From: Streptomyces sp. NBC_00568 | GTDB lineage: Bacteria > Actinomycetota > Actinomycetes > Streptomycetales > Streptomycetaceae | NCBI RefSeq assembly: GCF_026341855.1 | Contig: NZ_JAPENW010000001.1 | Location: 2,781,001 to 2,845,000 of the forward strand | Length of the DNA stretch: 64,000 nt | Reading direction: 5' to 3' | Part shown: piece after piece, positions 43,653 to 53,490 of the stretch | Numbering within the stretch: the first letter of the stretch is position 1 | Layout: every line of letters begins with the position of its first letter | The notes under the pieces: model-generated | What the model was told of the DNA's origin: nothing | Databases searched by the model: none | What the model saw: only the letters and a program-made list of their open reading frames with translations | Position numbers and translations under genes: made by a program

Positions 43653-44303
43653 TTGGCCTGTGACCTGTGGTTGGTCCCGCTCGTCGACGTGCTGTGCCAC
43701 ACCCCCGACAACCCCTTCGCCGAGGAACTCGCGCTCTACGACAAGGTGCTCGCCGAGGCCGGTCTCCCACCGGTGCCGGTGTACGCGTACATGCCGGGCC
43801 TCTCGGGTGACGTCGCCCCGGTCGCCGGTTTCGACTACGACGCGCTGCACTTCCTGCGCCGCGCGTACCTCCTCCAGATGTGCGGGCTCGCGGTGACGCC
43901 GGTCGACGAACTGGGCGGCGACTACGAACAATTGCTGGAGATGTTCGAGACGAACGCCCAGCAGTCGCATCTGGTCTGGCACTACGACCACGCCGGCGCC
44001 TACGTACCCGTCGAGTTCCCGCACCCGCTGGCCAACGACGAACTCCTCGCGGGCGGCGGCCCCCTGGGCTCCTCCCAGGCCCTTCTGCGCGAACTCGAGT
44101 TCGTGGCCCCCTCGATCGGCATCGACCCGGCCAACCCCCCGGCGGCACCGCAGCCCCCGAACGCTCCCACGGAGCTGGAGGAGCCCGCCGCTCCCGCCCC
44201 CTACGACGCGAGCCCCTTCGCCCGCGAACGTCACGTCTGGCTGGGCCTGCACGCCGCGGCGACCCGGAGTCTCGCCCAGGGCTCCATGATCATCTTCAGC
44301 TGA
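43653..44303 (+). CDS. Conserved hypothetical protein
   Basis: A 216-residue protein beginning with TTG (GAGGAG 8 bases upstream). The N-terminal 130 residues look folded (LWLVPLVDVLCHTPDNPF, VPVYAYMPGLSGDVAPVAGF, LLEMFETNAQQSHLVWHYDH) and acidic. A Pro/Ala-rich spacer and an AARSLAQGSMIIFS-like end follow. No signal peptide or membrane helix is visible. The coding pattern is clean, and it stands alone between GntR and a convergent small gene. I do not recognise a family. Confidence 0.7.
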   Translation: MACDLWLVPLVDVLCHTPDNPFAEELALYDKVLAEAGLPPVPVYAYMPGLSGDVAPVAGFDYDALHFLRRAYLLQMCGLAVTPVDELGGDYEQLLEMFETNAQQSHLVWHYDHAGAYVPVEFPHPLANDELLAGGGPLGSSQALLRELEFVAPSIGIDPANPPAAPQPPNAPTELEEPAAPAPYDASPFARERHVWLGLHAAATRSLAQGSMIIFS

Positions 44304-44394
44304 TCCGCCCTCCTGGTGCGGGGCCCGGCCACGTGGCCCCGCACCGACGGCGACGGGTCCCGCCCGGATGTGCGTACGCGCCCCCGCCCGGCCG

Positions 44395-44685
44395 TCAGCG
44401 CAGCTGGGCCAGGCCCTTCTGGAGATCCTCGCCGTTCATGATCGGGACGACCTCGACCTCCGCGTTGAGCTGAGTGAAGAACGGTTCGCCGACGGGCGGG
44501 AGTTCCGAGCTGTCCTGCATGTCGAACACGATGAACGCGGTACGGCGCCCGCCCACCGGGCCGAAGTACGCCGCCTCCGGCTTGATGCGATCCAGGGCCT
44601 CCTTCAACAGGTCCTGCATCTTGCCGCTGCGGATCATCTCGTTGGCCTTCTCCGTGTCCAGGGTCGCCTTGAGCATGACGCGCAT
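44395..44685 (-). CDS. Small conserved ferredoxin-fold-like protein
   Basis: A 96-residue protein starting MRVMLKATLDTEKANEMIRS with GAGAAGG 8-14 bases upstream. It contains AYFGPVGGRRTAFIVFDMQD and FTQLNAEVEVVPIMNGEDL, an alternation of strands and helices that suggests a small ferredoxin-like alpha/beta fold similar to EthD/DUF3303-type proteins. Function is unknown. It stands alone, convergent with the preceding gene. Confidence 0.75.
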   Translation of the reverse strand: MRVMLKATLDTEKANEMIRSGKMQDLLKEALDRIKPEAAYFGPVGGRRTAFIVFDMQDSSELPPVGEPFFTQLNAEVEVVPIMNGEDLQKGLAQLR

Positions 44686-44893
44686 CGCACTCACCTTCTC
44701 CGTCGGTCGACGCACGCGAATGCACCCGAACGTGCACATTCAGGCTATGCCCCCTATCCTCCGCATGCCCACTCCTGTGCCTCGATCACGAGCGCTGCGA
44801 GAGCTTGCGGACGAGGCGGCCGTCCGCGGCCGTCCGGTGCCGCCAACTCGGCGGCCGCGTCTGCCCGCTGAGGGCCGGCACGGGCCCGCGCGC

Positions 44894-44959
44894 GACGGGG
44901 TTCGGGCCCGTACGAGACGGGGTTCGGGCCCGTACGAGACGGGGGTTCGGGCCCGCCGT
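44894..44959 (+). repeat. 22-bp tandem repeat, three copies
   Basis: GACGGGGTTCGGGCCCGTACGA-type units start at 44894, 44916 and 44938, directly before the glycosidase-like pseudogene. Confidence 0.88.
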
Positions 44960-44966
44960 CGGACGC

Positions 44967-45300
44967 GTGACAGGTTCCTCTGTCACCGACATCCACGCCT
45001 ACGAGCTGCGGAACGAGCCCGACGGGACCTGGGACACCGCGAACGCCCGTACGTTGGAAGCGGGTTGGACGCGGGTTGGAGCGCGTCTACGAGGAGGTCC
45101 GGGCCAAGGACGCCACCACGCTGGTCCCGGGGCCGAGCTCACTCGGCGTGGAACCAGAGCTGGATGAGCCGGTTCCTCACGGCCGCCAGGGCCGCCGGCA
45201 CCGTCCCCGGCATCATCGCCCGGCACGAACTCCGGGGCTCCCAGGACATCGCGGCCCACGTCGCGGCGTACCGCTCCCTGGAGAGCGGCCTCGGCATCAC
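44967..45300 (+). pseudogene. Glycoside hydrolase fragment in three frames
   Basis: Frame 1 (from GTG 44967) reads DIHAYELRNEPDGTWDTANA and LEAGW. A second frame continues as ERVYEEVRAKDATTLVPGPSS (about 45079-45141). A third continues as SAWNQSWMSRFLTAARAAGT, then IIARHELRGSQDIAAHVAAY and RSLESGLGI (about 45147-45297). Put together these give the middle of a TIM-barrel glycosidase (Y-E-L-x-N-E-P-D with the acid Glu, then W/HEL-GG strands), as in Streptomyces cellulase/xylosidase-like proteins. The start, end and two frame joints are missing or broken, so it is a decayed gene. The catalytic Glu of NEP survives. Confidence 0.75.
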
Positions 45301-45504
45301 GGACATGAGCACGGCCGCCGGTGGCACCGCGCTGGTCTGGGGGCAACGGCACCGCCGACCACTTGTGGAGACGGCCTCCCGCTGAGGCCGGCTCCCCAGG
45401 TACGGGTACGCCCCCGGATGTCGGCCGGGGGCGTACTCGTGAACAACAGCTTCCGGAACCGCGGCGGAGCTCGTTTCCGTCACCGCCGCGGACACCTCTC
45501 CGCG

Positions 45505-46788
45505 CTAGATGAACGAGTTGATCTCGATCGTCTCGTCGCGGCCCGGGCCGACGCCGATCGCGGAGATCGGCGCACCCGACATCTCCTCCAGCGCCTTCAC
45601 GTAGTCCTGCGCGTTCTTCGGGAGATCCGCGAAGGTCTTCGCCTTGGTGATGTCCTCCGACCAGCCGGGGAGGGTCTCGTAGACCGGCTTCGCGTGGTGG
45701 AAGTCGGTCTGGGAGTACGGGAGCTCCTCGACGCGCTTGCCGTCGATCTCGTACGCCACGCAGACCGGGATCTCCTCCCAGCCGGTCAGGACGTCCAGCT
45801 TGGTGAGGAAGAAGTCGGTCAGACCGTTCACGCGGGTCGCGTAGCGGGCGATGACCGCGTCGAACCAGCCGCAGCGCCGGTCACGGCCGGTCGTCACACC
45901 GCGCTCGCCGCCGATGCGCCGCAGCGCCTCGCCGTCCGCGTCGAAGAGCTCGGTCGGGAACGGCCCCGAGCCGACACGGGTGGTGTACGCCTTGAGGATG
46001 CCGATGACCCGGCTGATCTTGGTCGGGCCGACGCCGGCACCCGTGCAGGCGCCGCCCGCGGTCGGGTTGGACGACGTCACGAACGGATACGTGCCGTGGT
46101 CGATGTCCAGCAGCGTGCCCTGGCCACCCTCGAAGAGCACGACCTTGTCCTGCTCGAGCGCCTGGTTGAGGATCAGGACGGTGTCCGCGACGTACGGCTT
46201 GAGCCGGTCCGCGTAGCCCAGCAGCTCCTCGACGACCTGGCTCGCCTCGATGGCGCGGCGGTTGTAGAGCTTGGTGAGCAGCTGGTTCTTGACCTCGAGG
46301 GCCGCCTCGACCTTCTGGGTGAGGATCGACTCGTCGTAGAGGTCCTGGATGCGGATACCGACGCGGTTGATCTTGTCCGCGTATGTCGGACCGATCCCGC
46401 GTCCGGTGGTCCCGATCTTCCGCTTTCCGAGGAAGCGTTCCGTCACCTTGTCGACAGTGACGTTGTAAGGCGTGATGATATGAGCGTTTCCGCTGATCAG
46501 CAGCTTGGAGGTGTCGACGCCGCGCTCGTTCAGTCCGTTCAGCTCGGAGAACAGGACGGACGGGTCGACGACGACTCCGTTGCCGATCACCGGAGTGCAC
46601 TCCGGCGTGAGGATTCCGGAAGGGAGGAGGTGGAGGGCGTATTTCTGGTCGCCCACGACTACCGTATGGCCGGCGTTGTTGCCGCCCTGGTAGCGCACCA
46701 CATAGTCCACGGATCCACCGAGCAGGTCGGTGGCCTTTCCCTTGCCTTCGTCACCCCACTGAGCACCGAGCAGCACAAGTGCGGGCAC
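45505..46788 (-). CDS. purA: Adenylosuccinate synthetase
   Basis: A 427-residue enzyme that joins IMP and aspartate with GTP, the first committed step to AMP. GTG 46788 is preceded by GGAAGGGG at 9 bases. Motifs: the GTP loop [66 protein letters not shown] and [10 protein letters not shown] at the end. Full family length. Divergent from the DAGK-like gene. No purine riboswitch is visible upstream. Confidence 0.98.
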   Translation of the reverse strand: MPALVLLGAQWGDEGKGKATDLLGGSVDYVVRYQGGNNAGHTVVVGDQKYALHLLPSGILTPECTPVIGNGVVVDPSVLFSELNGLNERGVDTSKLLISGNAHIITPYNVTVDKVTERFLGKRKIGTTGRGIGPTYADKINRVGIRIQDLYDESILTQKVEAALEVKNQLLTKLYNRRAIEASQVVEELLGYADRLKPYVADTVLILNQALEQDKVVLFEGGQGTLLDIDHGTYPFVTSSNPTAGGACTGAGVGPTKISRVIGILKAYTTRVGSGPFPTELFDADGEALRRIGGERGVTTGRDRRCGWFDAVIARYATRVNGLTDFFLTKLDVLTGWEEIPVCVAYEIDGKRVEELPYSQTDFHHAKPVYETLPGWSEDITKAKTFADLPKNAQDYVKALEEMSGAPISAIGVGPGRDETIEINSFI

Positions 46789-46918
46789 AGGCGTACACCC
46801 CTTCCGGGCGGGGCATGTCCAAGGTCGGGGACGTACGCGGCTGGTTTTCGATACGGCTGCGTACGCCGGCGACCACCTTTGGCCGCGACCGTCGGACCGG
46901 ATGCCCCGGAATAGACGA

Positions 46919-46946
46919 AGCCCCTGGCGCAATAGCGCAAGGGGCT
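46919..46946 (+). promoter_or_regulatory. Hairpin in purA/DAGK divergent region
   Basis: AGCCCCT...AGGGGCT encloses a second pair GCGC-AATA-GCGC, giving a 7+4-bp stem with single-base bulges. It sits 33 bases before the DAGK-like start and 130 bases before the purA start. It may be a leader hairpin or a promoter element of one of them; no known riboswitch class is recognised. Confidence 0.5.
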
Positions 46947-46979
46947 CTTGCACAAAGATGCTACCCGAGGAAGCGAGGC

Positions 46980-47843
46980 ATGACCGAGGTGGCGGCTTCC
47001 GACCAGCTCCTGGTGGTCATCGACCCGGTCGCCCGACGGACGGACGGCGAGTCTGTACGGATCGCGAAAGACGTGCTCAGCGCGGGTGCGGCGACCAAAG
47101 TGTGCCTCCCGGAGGGGCCCGAGGAATTCGCCCGCGCGCTGATCCGTCGGGGTGCGCGCCGACCGGTCGTGATCGGTGACGACGGCGCCCTGCTGCGGGC
47201 GGTGTCCCTTTTGCACCGGCAGCGGGAACTGGCCGCGTGCGCGCTGTCCTTCGTGCCCGTGGGAGGCGTGCTGTCGCTGTCCCGCTCGCTCGGGGTGCCG
47301 ATGGGGGCCGTCGCGGCGGCCAGGGCGGTCCTCGACGGGGCCGAGCGGCGGATGGACCTGCTCGTGGACGACAGCGACGGCGTGGTGCTCGGCGCACTGC
47401 GCATTCCCTCGCTGCCCTCCCGGCCGCCCGCTCCGGTGGGCGCGGGAGCGCCCGGGGAGGCCGGTGCGCATCCCTGGCTCCGCACCTGCCAGTCGCTGGT
47501 CAGGACCCTCGCCTCCCGGCCCTCCCGGCTCGCTCCCGGGCCCGGACCCGGGCCCTCCCGGCTGCGGATCGAGGTCGACGGGGTGTGCGTGGTGGATCTG
47601 GACCAGCCCGTGGAGACCGTGTCCGTGACGCCCGGGGCGTCGGGGACCGGGGCCGAGATCGAGGTCCGCTCGGTGTCCGTGGGTGCCGAGGCCTCGCCCC
47701 TGCGGCTGGTGGGACACAAGGTCACCATCTCCGGCGCCGACTTCCGCTACCGCGCGGACTCCGTGGTCGCCGGTCCGGTCCGCACCCGCACCTGGACCCT
47801 ACGGGAGTCGGCCTGGGGCCTGACCCTGCCGACGCCACGGTGA
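46980..47843 (+). CDS. Diacylglycerol-kinase-like protein
   Basis: A 287-residue protein resembling the DAGK catalytic/NAD-kinase-like fold: a first strand [19 protein letters not shown] and a middle [18 protein letters not shown], where active members have [15 protein letters not shown] spacing follows ([20 protein letters not shown]). The C-terminal part is a beta sandwich ([33 protein letters not shown]). The degenerate GDDGA loop leaves catalytic activity in doubt. Streptomyces genomes have this gene beside purA. Lipid kinase activity is a family inference. Confidence 0.75.
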   Translation: MTEVAASDQLLVVIDPVARRTDGESVRIAKDVLSAGAATKVCLPEGPEEFARALIRRGARRPVVIGDDGALLRAVSLLHRQRELAACALSFVPVGGVLSLSRSLGVPMGAVAAARAVLDGAERRMDLLVDDSDGVVLGALRIPSLPSRPPAPVGAGAPGEAGAHPWLRTCQSLVRTLASRPSRLAPGPGPGPSRLRIEVDGVCVVDLDQPVETVSVTPGASGTGAEIEVRSVSVGAEASPLRLVGHKVTISGADFRYRADSVVAGPVRTRTWTLRESAWGLTLPTPR

Positions 47844-48055
47844 CCGACCGGACTCCGGGGCACGGTGACCGACCCGGGATTCCGGGGCACGTGACGGGGC
47901 GAAGGCCCAAGGGCACGGTGACGGACGGGTTCCGGGACACGGTGACCGACCGGGCTCCAGGGCTCGGTGACCGACCGGGGATTCCGGGACACGTGACGGG
48001 GCGAACGCCCAGAGGCACGGTGACGGGGCGGGTTCCGGGGCGCGGTGACGGGGTG
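47838..48055 (+). repeat. 102-bp imperfect tandem duplication
   Basis: The block starting CGGTGACCGACC recurs at 47863 and 47965 (period 102) with shared GATTCCGGG-CACGTGACGGGG and CACGGTGACGG parts. Smaller GGTGACCGACCGG units recur within it. It fills the gap between two converging genes. Confidence 0.85.
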
Positions 48056-48077
48056 GGCGTGCGGACGCCTCGCCCTG

Positions 48078-48575
48078 CTACCTGTCGCCGTACAGCTTCT
48101 CCCGGTGGGCGCGCCAGCGTTCCATCATCGCGGCGATCTCACCGTCGATGAACTCGAAGAACGCGAGGGTCTCGGAGAGCCGGTGCCCGGCGGGGGTCGC
48201 CGGACCGAGGGAGTCGACGCCCGCCCGCAGGGCGACTTCCCAGCGCTTCAGCACCGCGTCACGGTTGGTCAGCGCCTCGTACCACTGGTTGCTGTGCACC
48301 CGGTACCGCTCGCGCCGCGAGCCGGGTTCGCGCTCGCGCGAGACCATGTGCTGCTGCGCGAGGTAGCGCACCGCACCGGAGACGGCGGCCGGGCTGACCT
48401 GGAGCTGCTCGCCGAGTTCGGCGGAGGTCATGGCACCGGAGTCGGAGGCCAGCAGCGCGGCGAAGACCCGGGCGGGCATCCGCTGCATCCCGGCCTCGAC
48501 GAGCTGTGCCGCGAAGCCCTCGACGAACTGAGAGACCGCCTCGGGATCCCGTTCCGCCGCAGTCCGTTCCGCCAT
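48078..48575 (-). CDS. GbsR/MarR-type regulator of ABC exporter
   Basis: A 165-residue protein: the winged helix at about 35-100 (RMPARVFAALLASDSGAMTS, LGEQLQVSPAAVSGAVRYLA) with a basic wing (REREPGSRRERYRV), then a helical dimerisation part. It diverges from the ABC exporter genes, with only 103 bases between the starts, the usual layout for a local repressor of a drug or antibiotic exporter. The ligand is unknown. Confidence 0.9.
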   Translation of the reverse strand: MAERTAAERDPEAVSQFVEGFAAQLVEAGMQRMPARVFAALLASDSGAMTSAELGEQLQVSPAAVSGAVRYLAQQHMVSREREPGSRRERYRVHSNQWYEALTNRDAVLKRWEVALRAGVDSLGPATPAGHRLSETLAFFEFIDGEIAAMMERWRAHREKLYGDR

Positions 48576-48678
48576 CTGTCGATCATCTCCCCTGCTCGCG
48601 CATCACCGTCGAGTGTAGCCAGGGTTTATACGTTTCCTTAACTTCACAAATTTCTGAAAGAAGCGTACGTTCTGAATC

Positions 48679-49668
48679 ATGACGAAGGCAATCAGCGTCG
48701 CCGGACTGCACAAGTCCTTCGGCACGACGCACGCGCTGGACGGCCTCGACCTGGAGGTCGAGGCGGGTGAGGTGCACGGCTTCCTCGGCCCCAACGGCTC
48801 CGGGAAGTCCACCACCATCCGGGTCCTGCTGGGCCTGCTGCGCGCCGACTCGGGCGCGGCACAGATGCTGGGCATGGACCCCTGGGCGGACGCCGTCGAA
48901 CTGCACCGCCGGGTCGCCTACGTCCCCGGCGACGTGACCCTGTGGCGCAACCTGTCCGGCGGCGAGGTCATCGACCTCTACGGGCGGCTGCACGGCGGGG
49001 GCCGCGCCCGGCGCGGCGGACAGGCGGGCGAACGGTCCGGCGGCCTCGACCCGGCGCGGCGCGCCGACCTGATCGAGCGCTTCGAGCTCGACCCCACCAA
49101 GAAGGGGCGGACCTACTCGAAGGGCAACCGCCAGAAGGTCGCCCTCGTCGCCGCCTTCGCCTCGGACGTCGACGTGCTGATCCTGGACGAGCCGACCTCG
49201 GGCCTCGACCCGCTGATGGAGGAGGTCTTCCAGCGGTGCGTCCAGGAGGAGCGTGACCGGGGCCGGACCATCCTGCTGTCCTCGCACATCCTGAGCGAGG
49301 TCGAGGAACTCTGCGACCGCGTCAGCATCATCCGCAAGGGGCAGACCGTCGAGAGCGGCTCCCTCACCGATCTGCGCCACCTCACCCGCACCAGCGTGAC
49401 CGCCGAACTCACGGGCCCGCCGAACGGACTGGCGGCCCTGCCCGGGGTCCACGACCTCGAAGTGCAGGACACCGGGGTCCGGCCGGACGGAGTCCGCTGC
49501 CGGGTCGAACTCCACGTCGACACCGACAAGCTGAACGCCGTGCTGCGGTCGCTGACCGACTCCGGCGTACGGTCCCTGACCTCGACCCCGCCGACTCTGG
49601 AGGAGCTCTTCCTGCGGCACTACCAGGAGGACGTCCGGGCCGGAGCCGAGGGGGCGACGGCACGATGA
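48679..49668 (+). CDS. ABC exporter ATP-binding protein
   Basis: A 329-residue ATPase of the DrrA/antibiotic-export type. It has Walker [10 protein letters not shown], a Q-loop region, a signature near [15 protein letters not shown], Walker [17 protein letters not shown] and a switch His in [12 protein letters not shown]. The C-terminal about 90 residues are the extension typical of exporters. The stop overlaps the permease start by 4 bases (ATGA). A roughly 15-residue Gly/Arg insertion follows the Q-loop domain ([12 protein letters not shown]). Confidence 0.95.
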   Translation: MTKAISVAGLHKSFGTTHALDGLDLEVEAGEVHGFLGPNGSGKSTTIRVLLGLLRADSGAAQMLGMDPWADAVELHRRVAYVPGDVTLWRNLSGGEVIDLYGRLHGGGRARRGGQAGERSGGLDPARRADLIERFELDPTKKGRTYSKGNRQKVALVAAFASDVDVLILDEPTSGLDPLMEEVFQRCVQEERDRGRTILLSSHILSEVEELCDRVSIIRKGQTVESGSLTDLRHLTRTSVTAELTGPPNGLAALPGVHDLEVQDTGVRPDGVRCRVELHVDTDKLNAVLRSLTDSGVRSLTSTPPTLEELFLRHYQEDVRAGAEGATAR

Positions 49669-51278
49669 CCGCCACGACCGCCGGCACCTTCGCCGCACGC
49701 GTCGGCGGCTCCCGCCCGCTGGCCGGCACCGGAACCCTGCTGAGGTTCGCACTGCGCCGCGACCGCGTGATGATGCCGCTGTGGATCGGCGTGACCGCTC
49801 TGATGGTGCTCTCCCTGCCGAGCTCCCTGAAGACCGTCTACAGCACTCCCGCCGAACGCGCAGACGTGGCACGGCAGATGCTGACCAACAGCTCCCTGCG
49901 CGCCACCTACGGGCCGGTGTTCAGCGACTCGCTCGGCGGACTCACCGCCTGGCGCATCGGCGGCTACGCCGGCGTGCTCGCCGCCGTCATGAGCCTGATC
50001 GTCGTCGTACGGCACACCCGGGAAGAGGAGGAGAGCGGACGGCAGGAACTCGTCTCCGCCGCGATGGTCGGACGGCGGGCCCCGCTGACCGCCGCGCTGC
50101 TCGCGGCACTTGTCGCGAACGGCGTCCTCGCCCTGCTCATCGCGGGCGGCCTGGCCGGACAGGGCGGCGCCGGGGCCCTGGCGCTGGGACTCGCGATCGG
50201 CGCGGTCGGGATGGTCTTCGCGACCATGGCGGCGATCGTCGCCCAGCTGACGGAGAGCGCACGGCTCGCCAAGGGGCTGACGGGCGGCCTGATCGGCGCC
50301 GCGTTCGTCCTGAAGGCGGCGGGCGACTCGGCGACCGACGACGGCTCGTCGGTGCTGACCTGGCTCTCCCCCGTGGGCTGGCTGGAGAACCTCCGCGCCT
50401 TCGCGGACGAACGCTGGTGGGTCCTGCCGCTGTTCGCGGCGGCGGTCGGCGCACAGGGCGCCGTCGCCTACGCACTCGCCGGTCGGCGCGATGTCGGCAT
50501 GAGCTTCCTGCCCACCCGGCCGGGGCCCGCCACCGGCCGCCTCGGCACGGCCGGAGCACTGGCCTGGCGGCTGCAGCGCGGCGCGGTGCTCGGCTGGAGC
50601 CTCGGCTTCCTCGCCGCCGGCGCCGCGTTCGGCGGGATCACGAAGGGCGCATCGGACCTGGTCGGCGACAACGCCAAGACCCGCGAGATCATCGAGCGGA
50701 TGGGCGGGCAGGCCGGCATCACCGACGCGTTCCTCGCCACCATGGTGAACATGCTGGGCATGGTCGCCGCCCTCTACATCGTCGCCTCCGTGCTCCGGCT
50801 GCACGGCGAGGAGACCTCGCAGCGCGCCGAACCCCTGCTCGCCGCCGCCGTCGGCCGACTGCGCTGGGCCGGCGGGCACCTGGCCATCGCCTTCGGCGGC
50901 ACGGTCCTCATCATGCTGCTCGGCGGACTCGGCCTCGGTCTCGGCTACGGCTCCGGACTCGGCGCCGTCCTCGGAGCCTGCCTGGTCCAGGTCCCGGCGA
51001 TCTGGACCCTGGGCGGCCTCGCCGTCCTGCTCCACGGCCTCTCGCCCCGCCTCGCCCCCGGTGCCTGGGCCACGGCCGGCCTCGCCCTGCTCCTCGGCTG
51101 GATCGGCCCCGCCCTGGACATCCCCCAGGCCGTCATGGACCTCTCCCCCTTCGGCCACCTCCCGAAGCTGCCGGGCGGCACCATGGCCTGGACTCCCGTC
51201 CTCGTCCTCACCGGGATCGCGGCGGCCCTGACGGCGGCGGGACTGACCTCCCTGCGGCGGCGCGACCTGACCGTGTGA
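49665..51278 (+). CDS. ABC exporter permease (tetronasin-type)
   Basis: A 537-residue membrane protein with about 12 hydrophobic helices in two halves, each starting with a conserved amphipathic segment ([40 protein letters not shown]). This matches the double-length permeases of exporters related to those for tetronasin and other polyketides. It is translationally coupled to the ATPase. With the divergent MarR-like gene it makes a regulated efflux unit. Confidence 0.93.
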   Translation: MTATTAGTFAARVGGSRPLAGTGTLLRFALRRDRVMMPLWIGVTALMVLSLPSSLKTVYSTPAERADVARQMLTNSSLRATYGPVFSDSLGGLTAWRIGGYAGVLAAVMSLIVVVRHTREEEESGRQELVSAAMVGRRAPLTAALLAALVANGVLALLIAGGLAGQGGAGALALGLAIGAVGMVFATMAAIVAQLTESARLAKGLTGGLIGAAFVLKAAGDSATDDGSSVLTWLSPVGWLENLRAFADERWWVLPLFAAAVGAQGAVAYALAGRRDVGMSFLPTRPGPATGRLGTAGALAWRLQRGAVLGWSLGFLAAGAAFGGITKGASDLVGDNAKTREIIERMGGQAGITDAFLATMVNMLGMVAALYIVASVLRLHGEETSQRAEPLLAAAVGRLRWAGGHLAIAFGGTVLIMLLGGLGLGLGYGSGLGAVLGACLVQVPAIWTLGGLAVLLHGLSPRLAPGAWATAGLALLLGWIGPALDIPQAVMDLSPFGHLPKLPGGTMAWTPVLVLTGIAAALTAAGLTSLRRRDLTV

Positions 51279-51310
51279 GAGGCGGCGCCACCGAGCGGAG
51301 CGGCGGAAGA

Positions 51311-51396
51311 GCCGACGGCGTCCGTCAGCCGGAGCGGGCAGAACGCCGACGGCGTCCGTCAGCCGGAGCGGGCAGAAGGCCGCCGGCGTCCGTCAG
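51311..51396 (+). repeat. 34-bp tandem repeat reaching P450 stop codon
   Basis: GCCGACGGCGTCCGTCAGCC-type units start at 51311, 51345 and 51379; the first two are nearly identical, and the third is cut at the 3' end of the P450 gene, whose stop is at 51393-51395. Confidence 0.92.
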
Positions 51397-52613
51397 ACCT
51401 CGACCATCAGGCTCTCCAGCCCGCGGATCACGAAGTTCGGCTTGCGGACCGGCTCCTCGGCGAGCCGGAGAGCGGGGGCCCTGGTCAGGAGCGCGCTCAT
51501 GGACGCCGCCAGTTCGAGCCGGGCCAGCGGAGCGCCGATGCAGTAGTGGATACCCGCACTGAACGAGATGTGCGGGTTCTCCGCCCGGGACAGATCCAAC
51601 GTCTCCGGGGCCGCGAACACCTCGGCGTCACGGTTCGCGGAACCGAAGAGCATCGCGATCTCCGCACCCCTCGGGACCGTCGTACCGTCGATCTCGATGT
51701 CGTCGAGCACCCAGCGCTCGAACAGCTGGAGCGGGGTGTCGTAGCGCATCAGCTCCTCCACCGCCGTGGGGATCAGTGAGTGGTCCGCCCGCAGCGCCGC
51801 CAGCTGCCCGGGATGCCGGAACAGGGTCCACCAGCCGGTCACCGTCGAGTTGACCGTCGCCTCGTGCCCCGCGTTCAGCAGCAGCACGCACGTGGAGATC
51901 ATCTCCTGCTCGGTGAGCCGGTCGCCCTCGTCGTGCGCCGCGATGAGCCCCGAGATCAGATCGTCCGCCGGCTCCTTACGGCGGGCCTCGATCAGCCCGC
52001 GCAGGTACTCGGTGAACTCCACCGACGCCCGCACCGCCTTACCCGCCACCTCCTCGGACGGATTCAGCTCGTACATCCCGCAGATGTCCGCCGACCAGGG
52101 CCGCAACGGCGCCCGGTCGGACTCCGGGATACCCAGCATCTCCGCGATCACCGACACCGGCAGCGGCTCCGCCACATCGGTCAGCAGATCTCCGCCGCCG
52201 GCTTCCACCAGCCGGCCGACCAGCTCACCCGCCAGCCCCTCCACATACGGCTTCAGCCGCTCCACCGTGCGCGGCGTGAACGCCTTCGACACCAGCCGCC
52301 TGATCCGCGTGTGGTCCGGAGGCTCCAGATCGAGCATCCCGTGATCGTTGAGCACATGGAACGGCTCCTGCTCCGGCGGCGGCGCCGTCCGCCCGAAGTC
52401 CTCGTGCGTGAACCGGTGCTGATACGTCCGGCCCAGCCGGCGGTCCCGCAGCAGTGCCGACACATCCGCGTGGTGCGGCACCAGCCACTGGTTCGTCGGC
52501 TCGTAGTAGTGCACCCGGCCCCGCGCACGCAGCTCCTGGTACGCCGGGTACGGGTCCGCCACGAACGCCGGATCCCACGGGTCGAAGGCCTGCGAAGTCT
52601 CCAAAGCTGCCAT
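51393..52613 (-). CDS. Cytochrome P450
   Basis: A 406-residue soluble bacterial P450. The I-helix reads LLNAGHEATVNS (proton-relay acid-Thr pair), the K-helix AVEELMRYDTP (E-x-x-R) and the heme-Cys loop FSAGIHYCIGAPLARLEL. The size and loop fit bacterial class I enzymes of the CYP107/CYP105 kind; a family number needs a search. No ferredoxin gene is adjacent, so electrons must come from elsewhere. It is convergent with the ABC permease and downstream of a two-component system. The substrate is unknown. Confidence 0.94.
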   Translation of the reverse strand: MAALETSQAFDPWDPAFVADPYPAYQELRARGRVHYYEPTNQWLVPHHADVSALLRDRRLGRTYQHRFTHEDFGRTAPPPEQEPFHVLNDHGMLDLEPPDHTRIRRLVSKAFTPRTVERLKPYVEGLAGELVGRLVEAGGGDLLTDVAEPLPVSVIAEMLGIPESDRAPLRPWSADICGMYELNPSEEVAGKAVRASVEFTEYLRGLIEARRKEPADDLISGLIAAHDEGDRLTEQEMISTCVLLLNAGHEATVNSTVTGWWTLFRHPGQLAALRADHSLIPTAVEELMRYDTPLQLFERWVLDDIEIDGTTVPRGAEIAMLFGSANRDAEVFAAPETLDLSRAENPHISFSAGIHYCIGAPLARLELAASMSALLTRAPALRLAEEPVRKPNFVIRGLESLMVEV

Positions 52614-52815
52614 GAACGGACGCTAGCCCGACCCACCCCCCGCTGACCAGGGCAGTCCCGAACAGCGACCCCAGCGAGTGCAGCGACCGCAGCATCCTCC
52701 CTGTCACCTCGGTGCGGTCGCGGCGCGGAGCAACTTCGGTGCGACCGGCGCCGCACGGTCACTTCCGTCGCGAACCGTCGTGCCCGGTCCCCTCAGCGTG
52801 ACCGGCCGCGCACCC

Positions 52816-53490
52816 TCACCTCGGAGTGACCAGTCGTGCCTCGTACGCGAACACCGCCGCCTGCGTCCGGTCCCGCAGGCCCAGCTTCACCAGAATGCGG
52901 CTCACATGGGTCTTGATCGTCGACTCCGCGACGACAAGGCGCCCGGCGATCTCCGCGTTCGACAGGCCCTGCGCGATCAGCACCAGCACCTCCGTCTCCC
53001 GGTCGGTCAGATCCCCGTACGCCGCGTGCGCCGTCGCCGACAGCCGGGGCGCGTCCGCGAGCTTGGAGAACTCCGTGATCAGCCGCCTGGTGACCGAGGG
53101 GGCGAGCAGCGCCTCCCCCGCCGACACCACCCGCACCCCGTCGGCGAGCTGGCGGGCCGAGGCGTCCTTGAGCAGGAAGCCCGACGCCCCCGCCCGCAGC
53201 GCCTGATACACGTACTCGTCGAGATCGAACGTCGTCAGCACCAGCACCTTCGCCGCGCCGTCCGCCGCGACGATCTCCCGGGTCGCCTCGATCCCGTTCA
53301 TCTCCGGCATGCGGATGTCCATGAGCACGACATCCGGAGCCAGCTCACGGACCCGGTCGACCGCCTCCCGGCCGTTGACCGCCTCGCCGACCACCTCGAT
53401 GTCCGGCATCGCGCCGAGCAGGACGGAGAAGCCCTCGCGGACCATCATCTGGTCGTCGGCGATCAGCACACGGATCGTGCCGCCCGTCAT
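52816..53490 (-). CDS. LuxR-type response regulator (system 1)
   Basis: A 224-residue NarL/FixJ regulator. The receiver has VLIADDQMMVREGF (acid pocket), the phospho-Asp in PDVVLMDIRMPEMNGIEATR, Thr in VLVLTTFDLDEYVY and Lys in GFLLKDA. The LuxR HTH (about 150-215) is LTDREVEVL-like with GLSNAEIAGRLVVAESTIKT. Its start overlaps the kinase stop by 4 bases. It is closely similar to the second regulator at 55461. Confidence 0.95.
   Translation of the reverse strand: MTGGTIRVLIADDQMMVREGFSVLLGAMPDIEVVGEAVNGREAVDRVRELAPDVVLMDIRMPEMNGIEATREIVAADGAAKVLVLTTFDLDEYVYQALRAGASGFLLKDASARQLADGVRVVSAGEALLAPSVTRRLITEFSKLADAPRLSATAHAAYGDLTDRETEVLVLIAQGLSNAEIAGRLVVAESTIKTHVSRILVKLGLRDRTQAAVFAYEARLVTPR

Noticed and set aside
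49620..51158. A 512-codon open frame opposite the ABC permease
   Set aside because: Antisense to a well-supported membrane protein; composition is Gly/Glu/Gln-rich without family motifs.
48679..52613. A biosynthetic gene cluster formed by the exporter, P450 and regulators
   Set aside because: No core biosynthetic enzyme lies nearby, and the P450 is convergent with the exporter.
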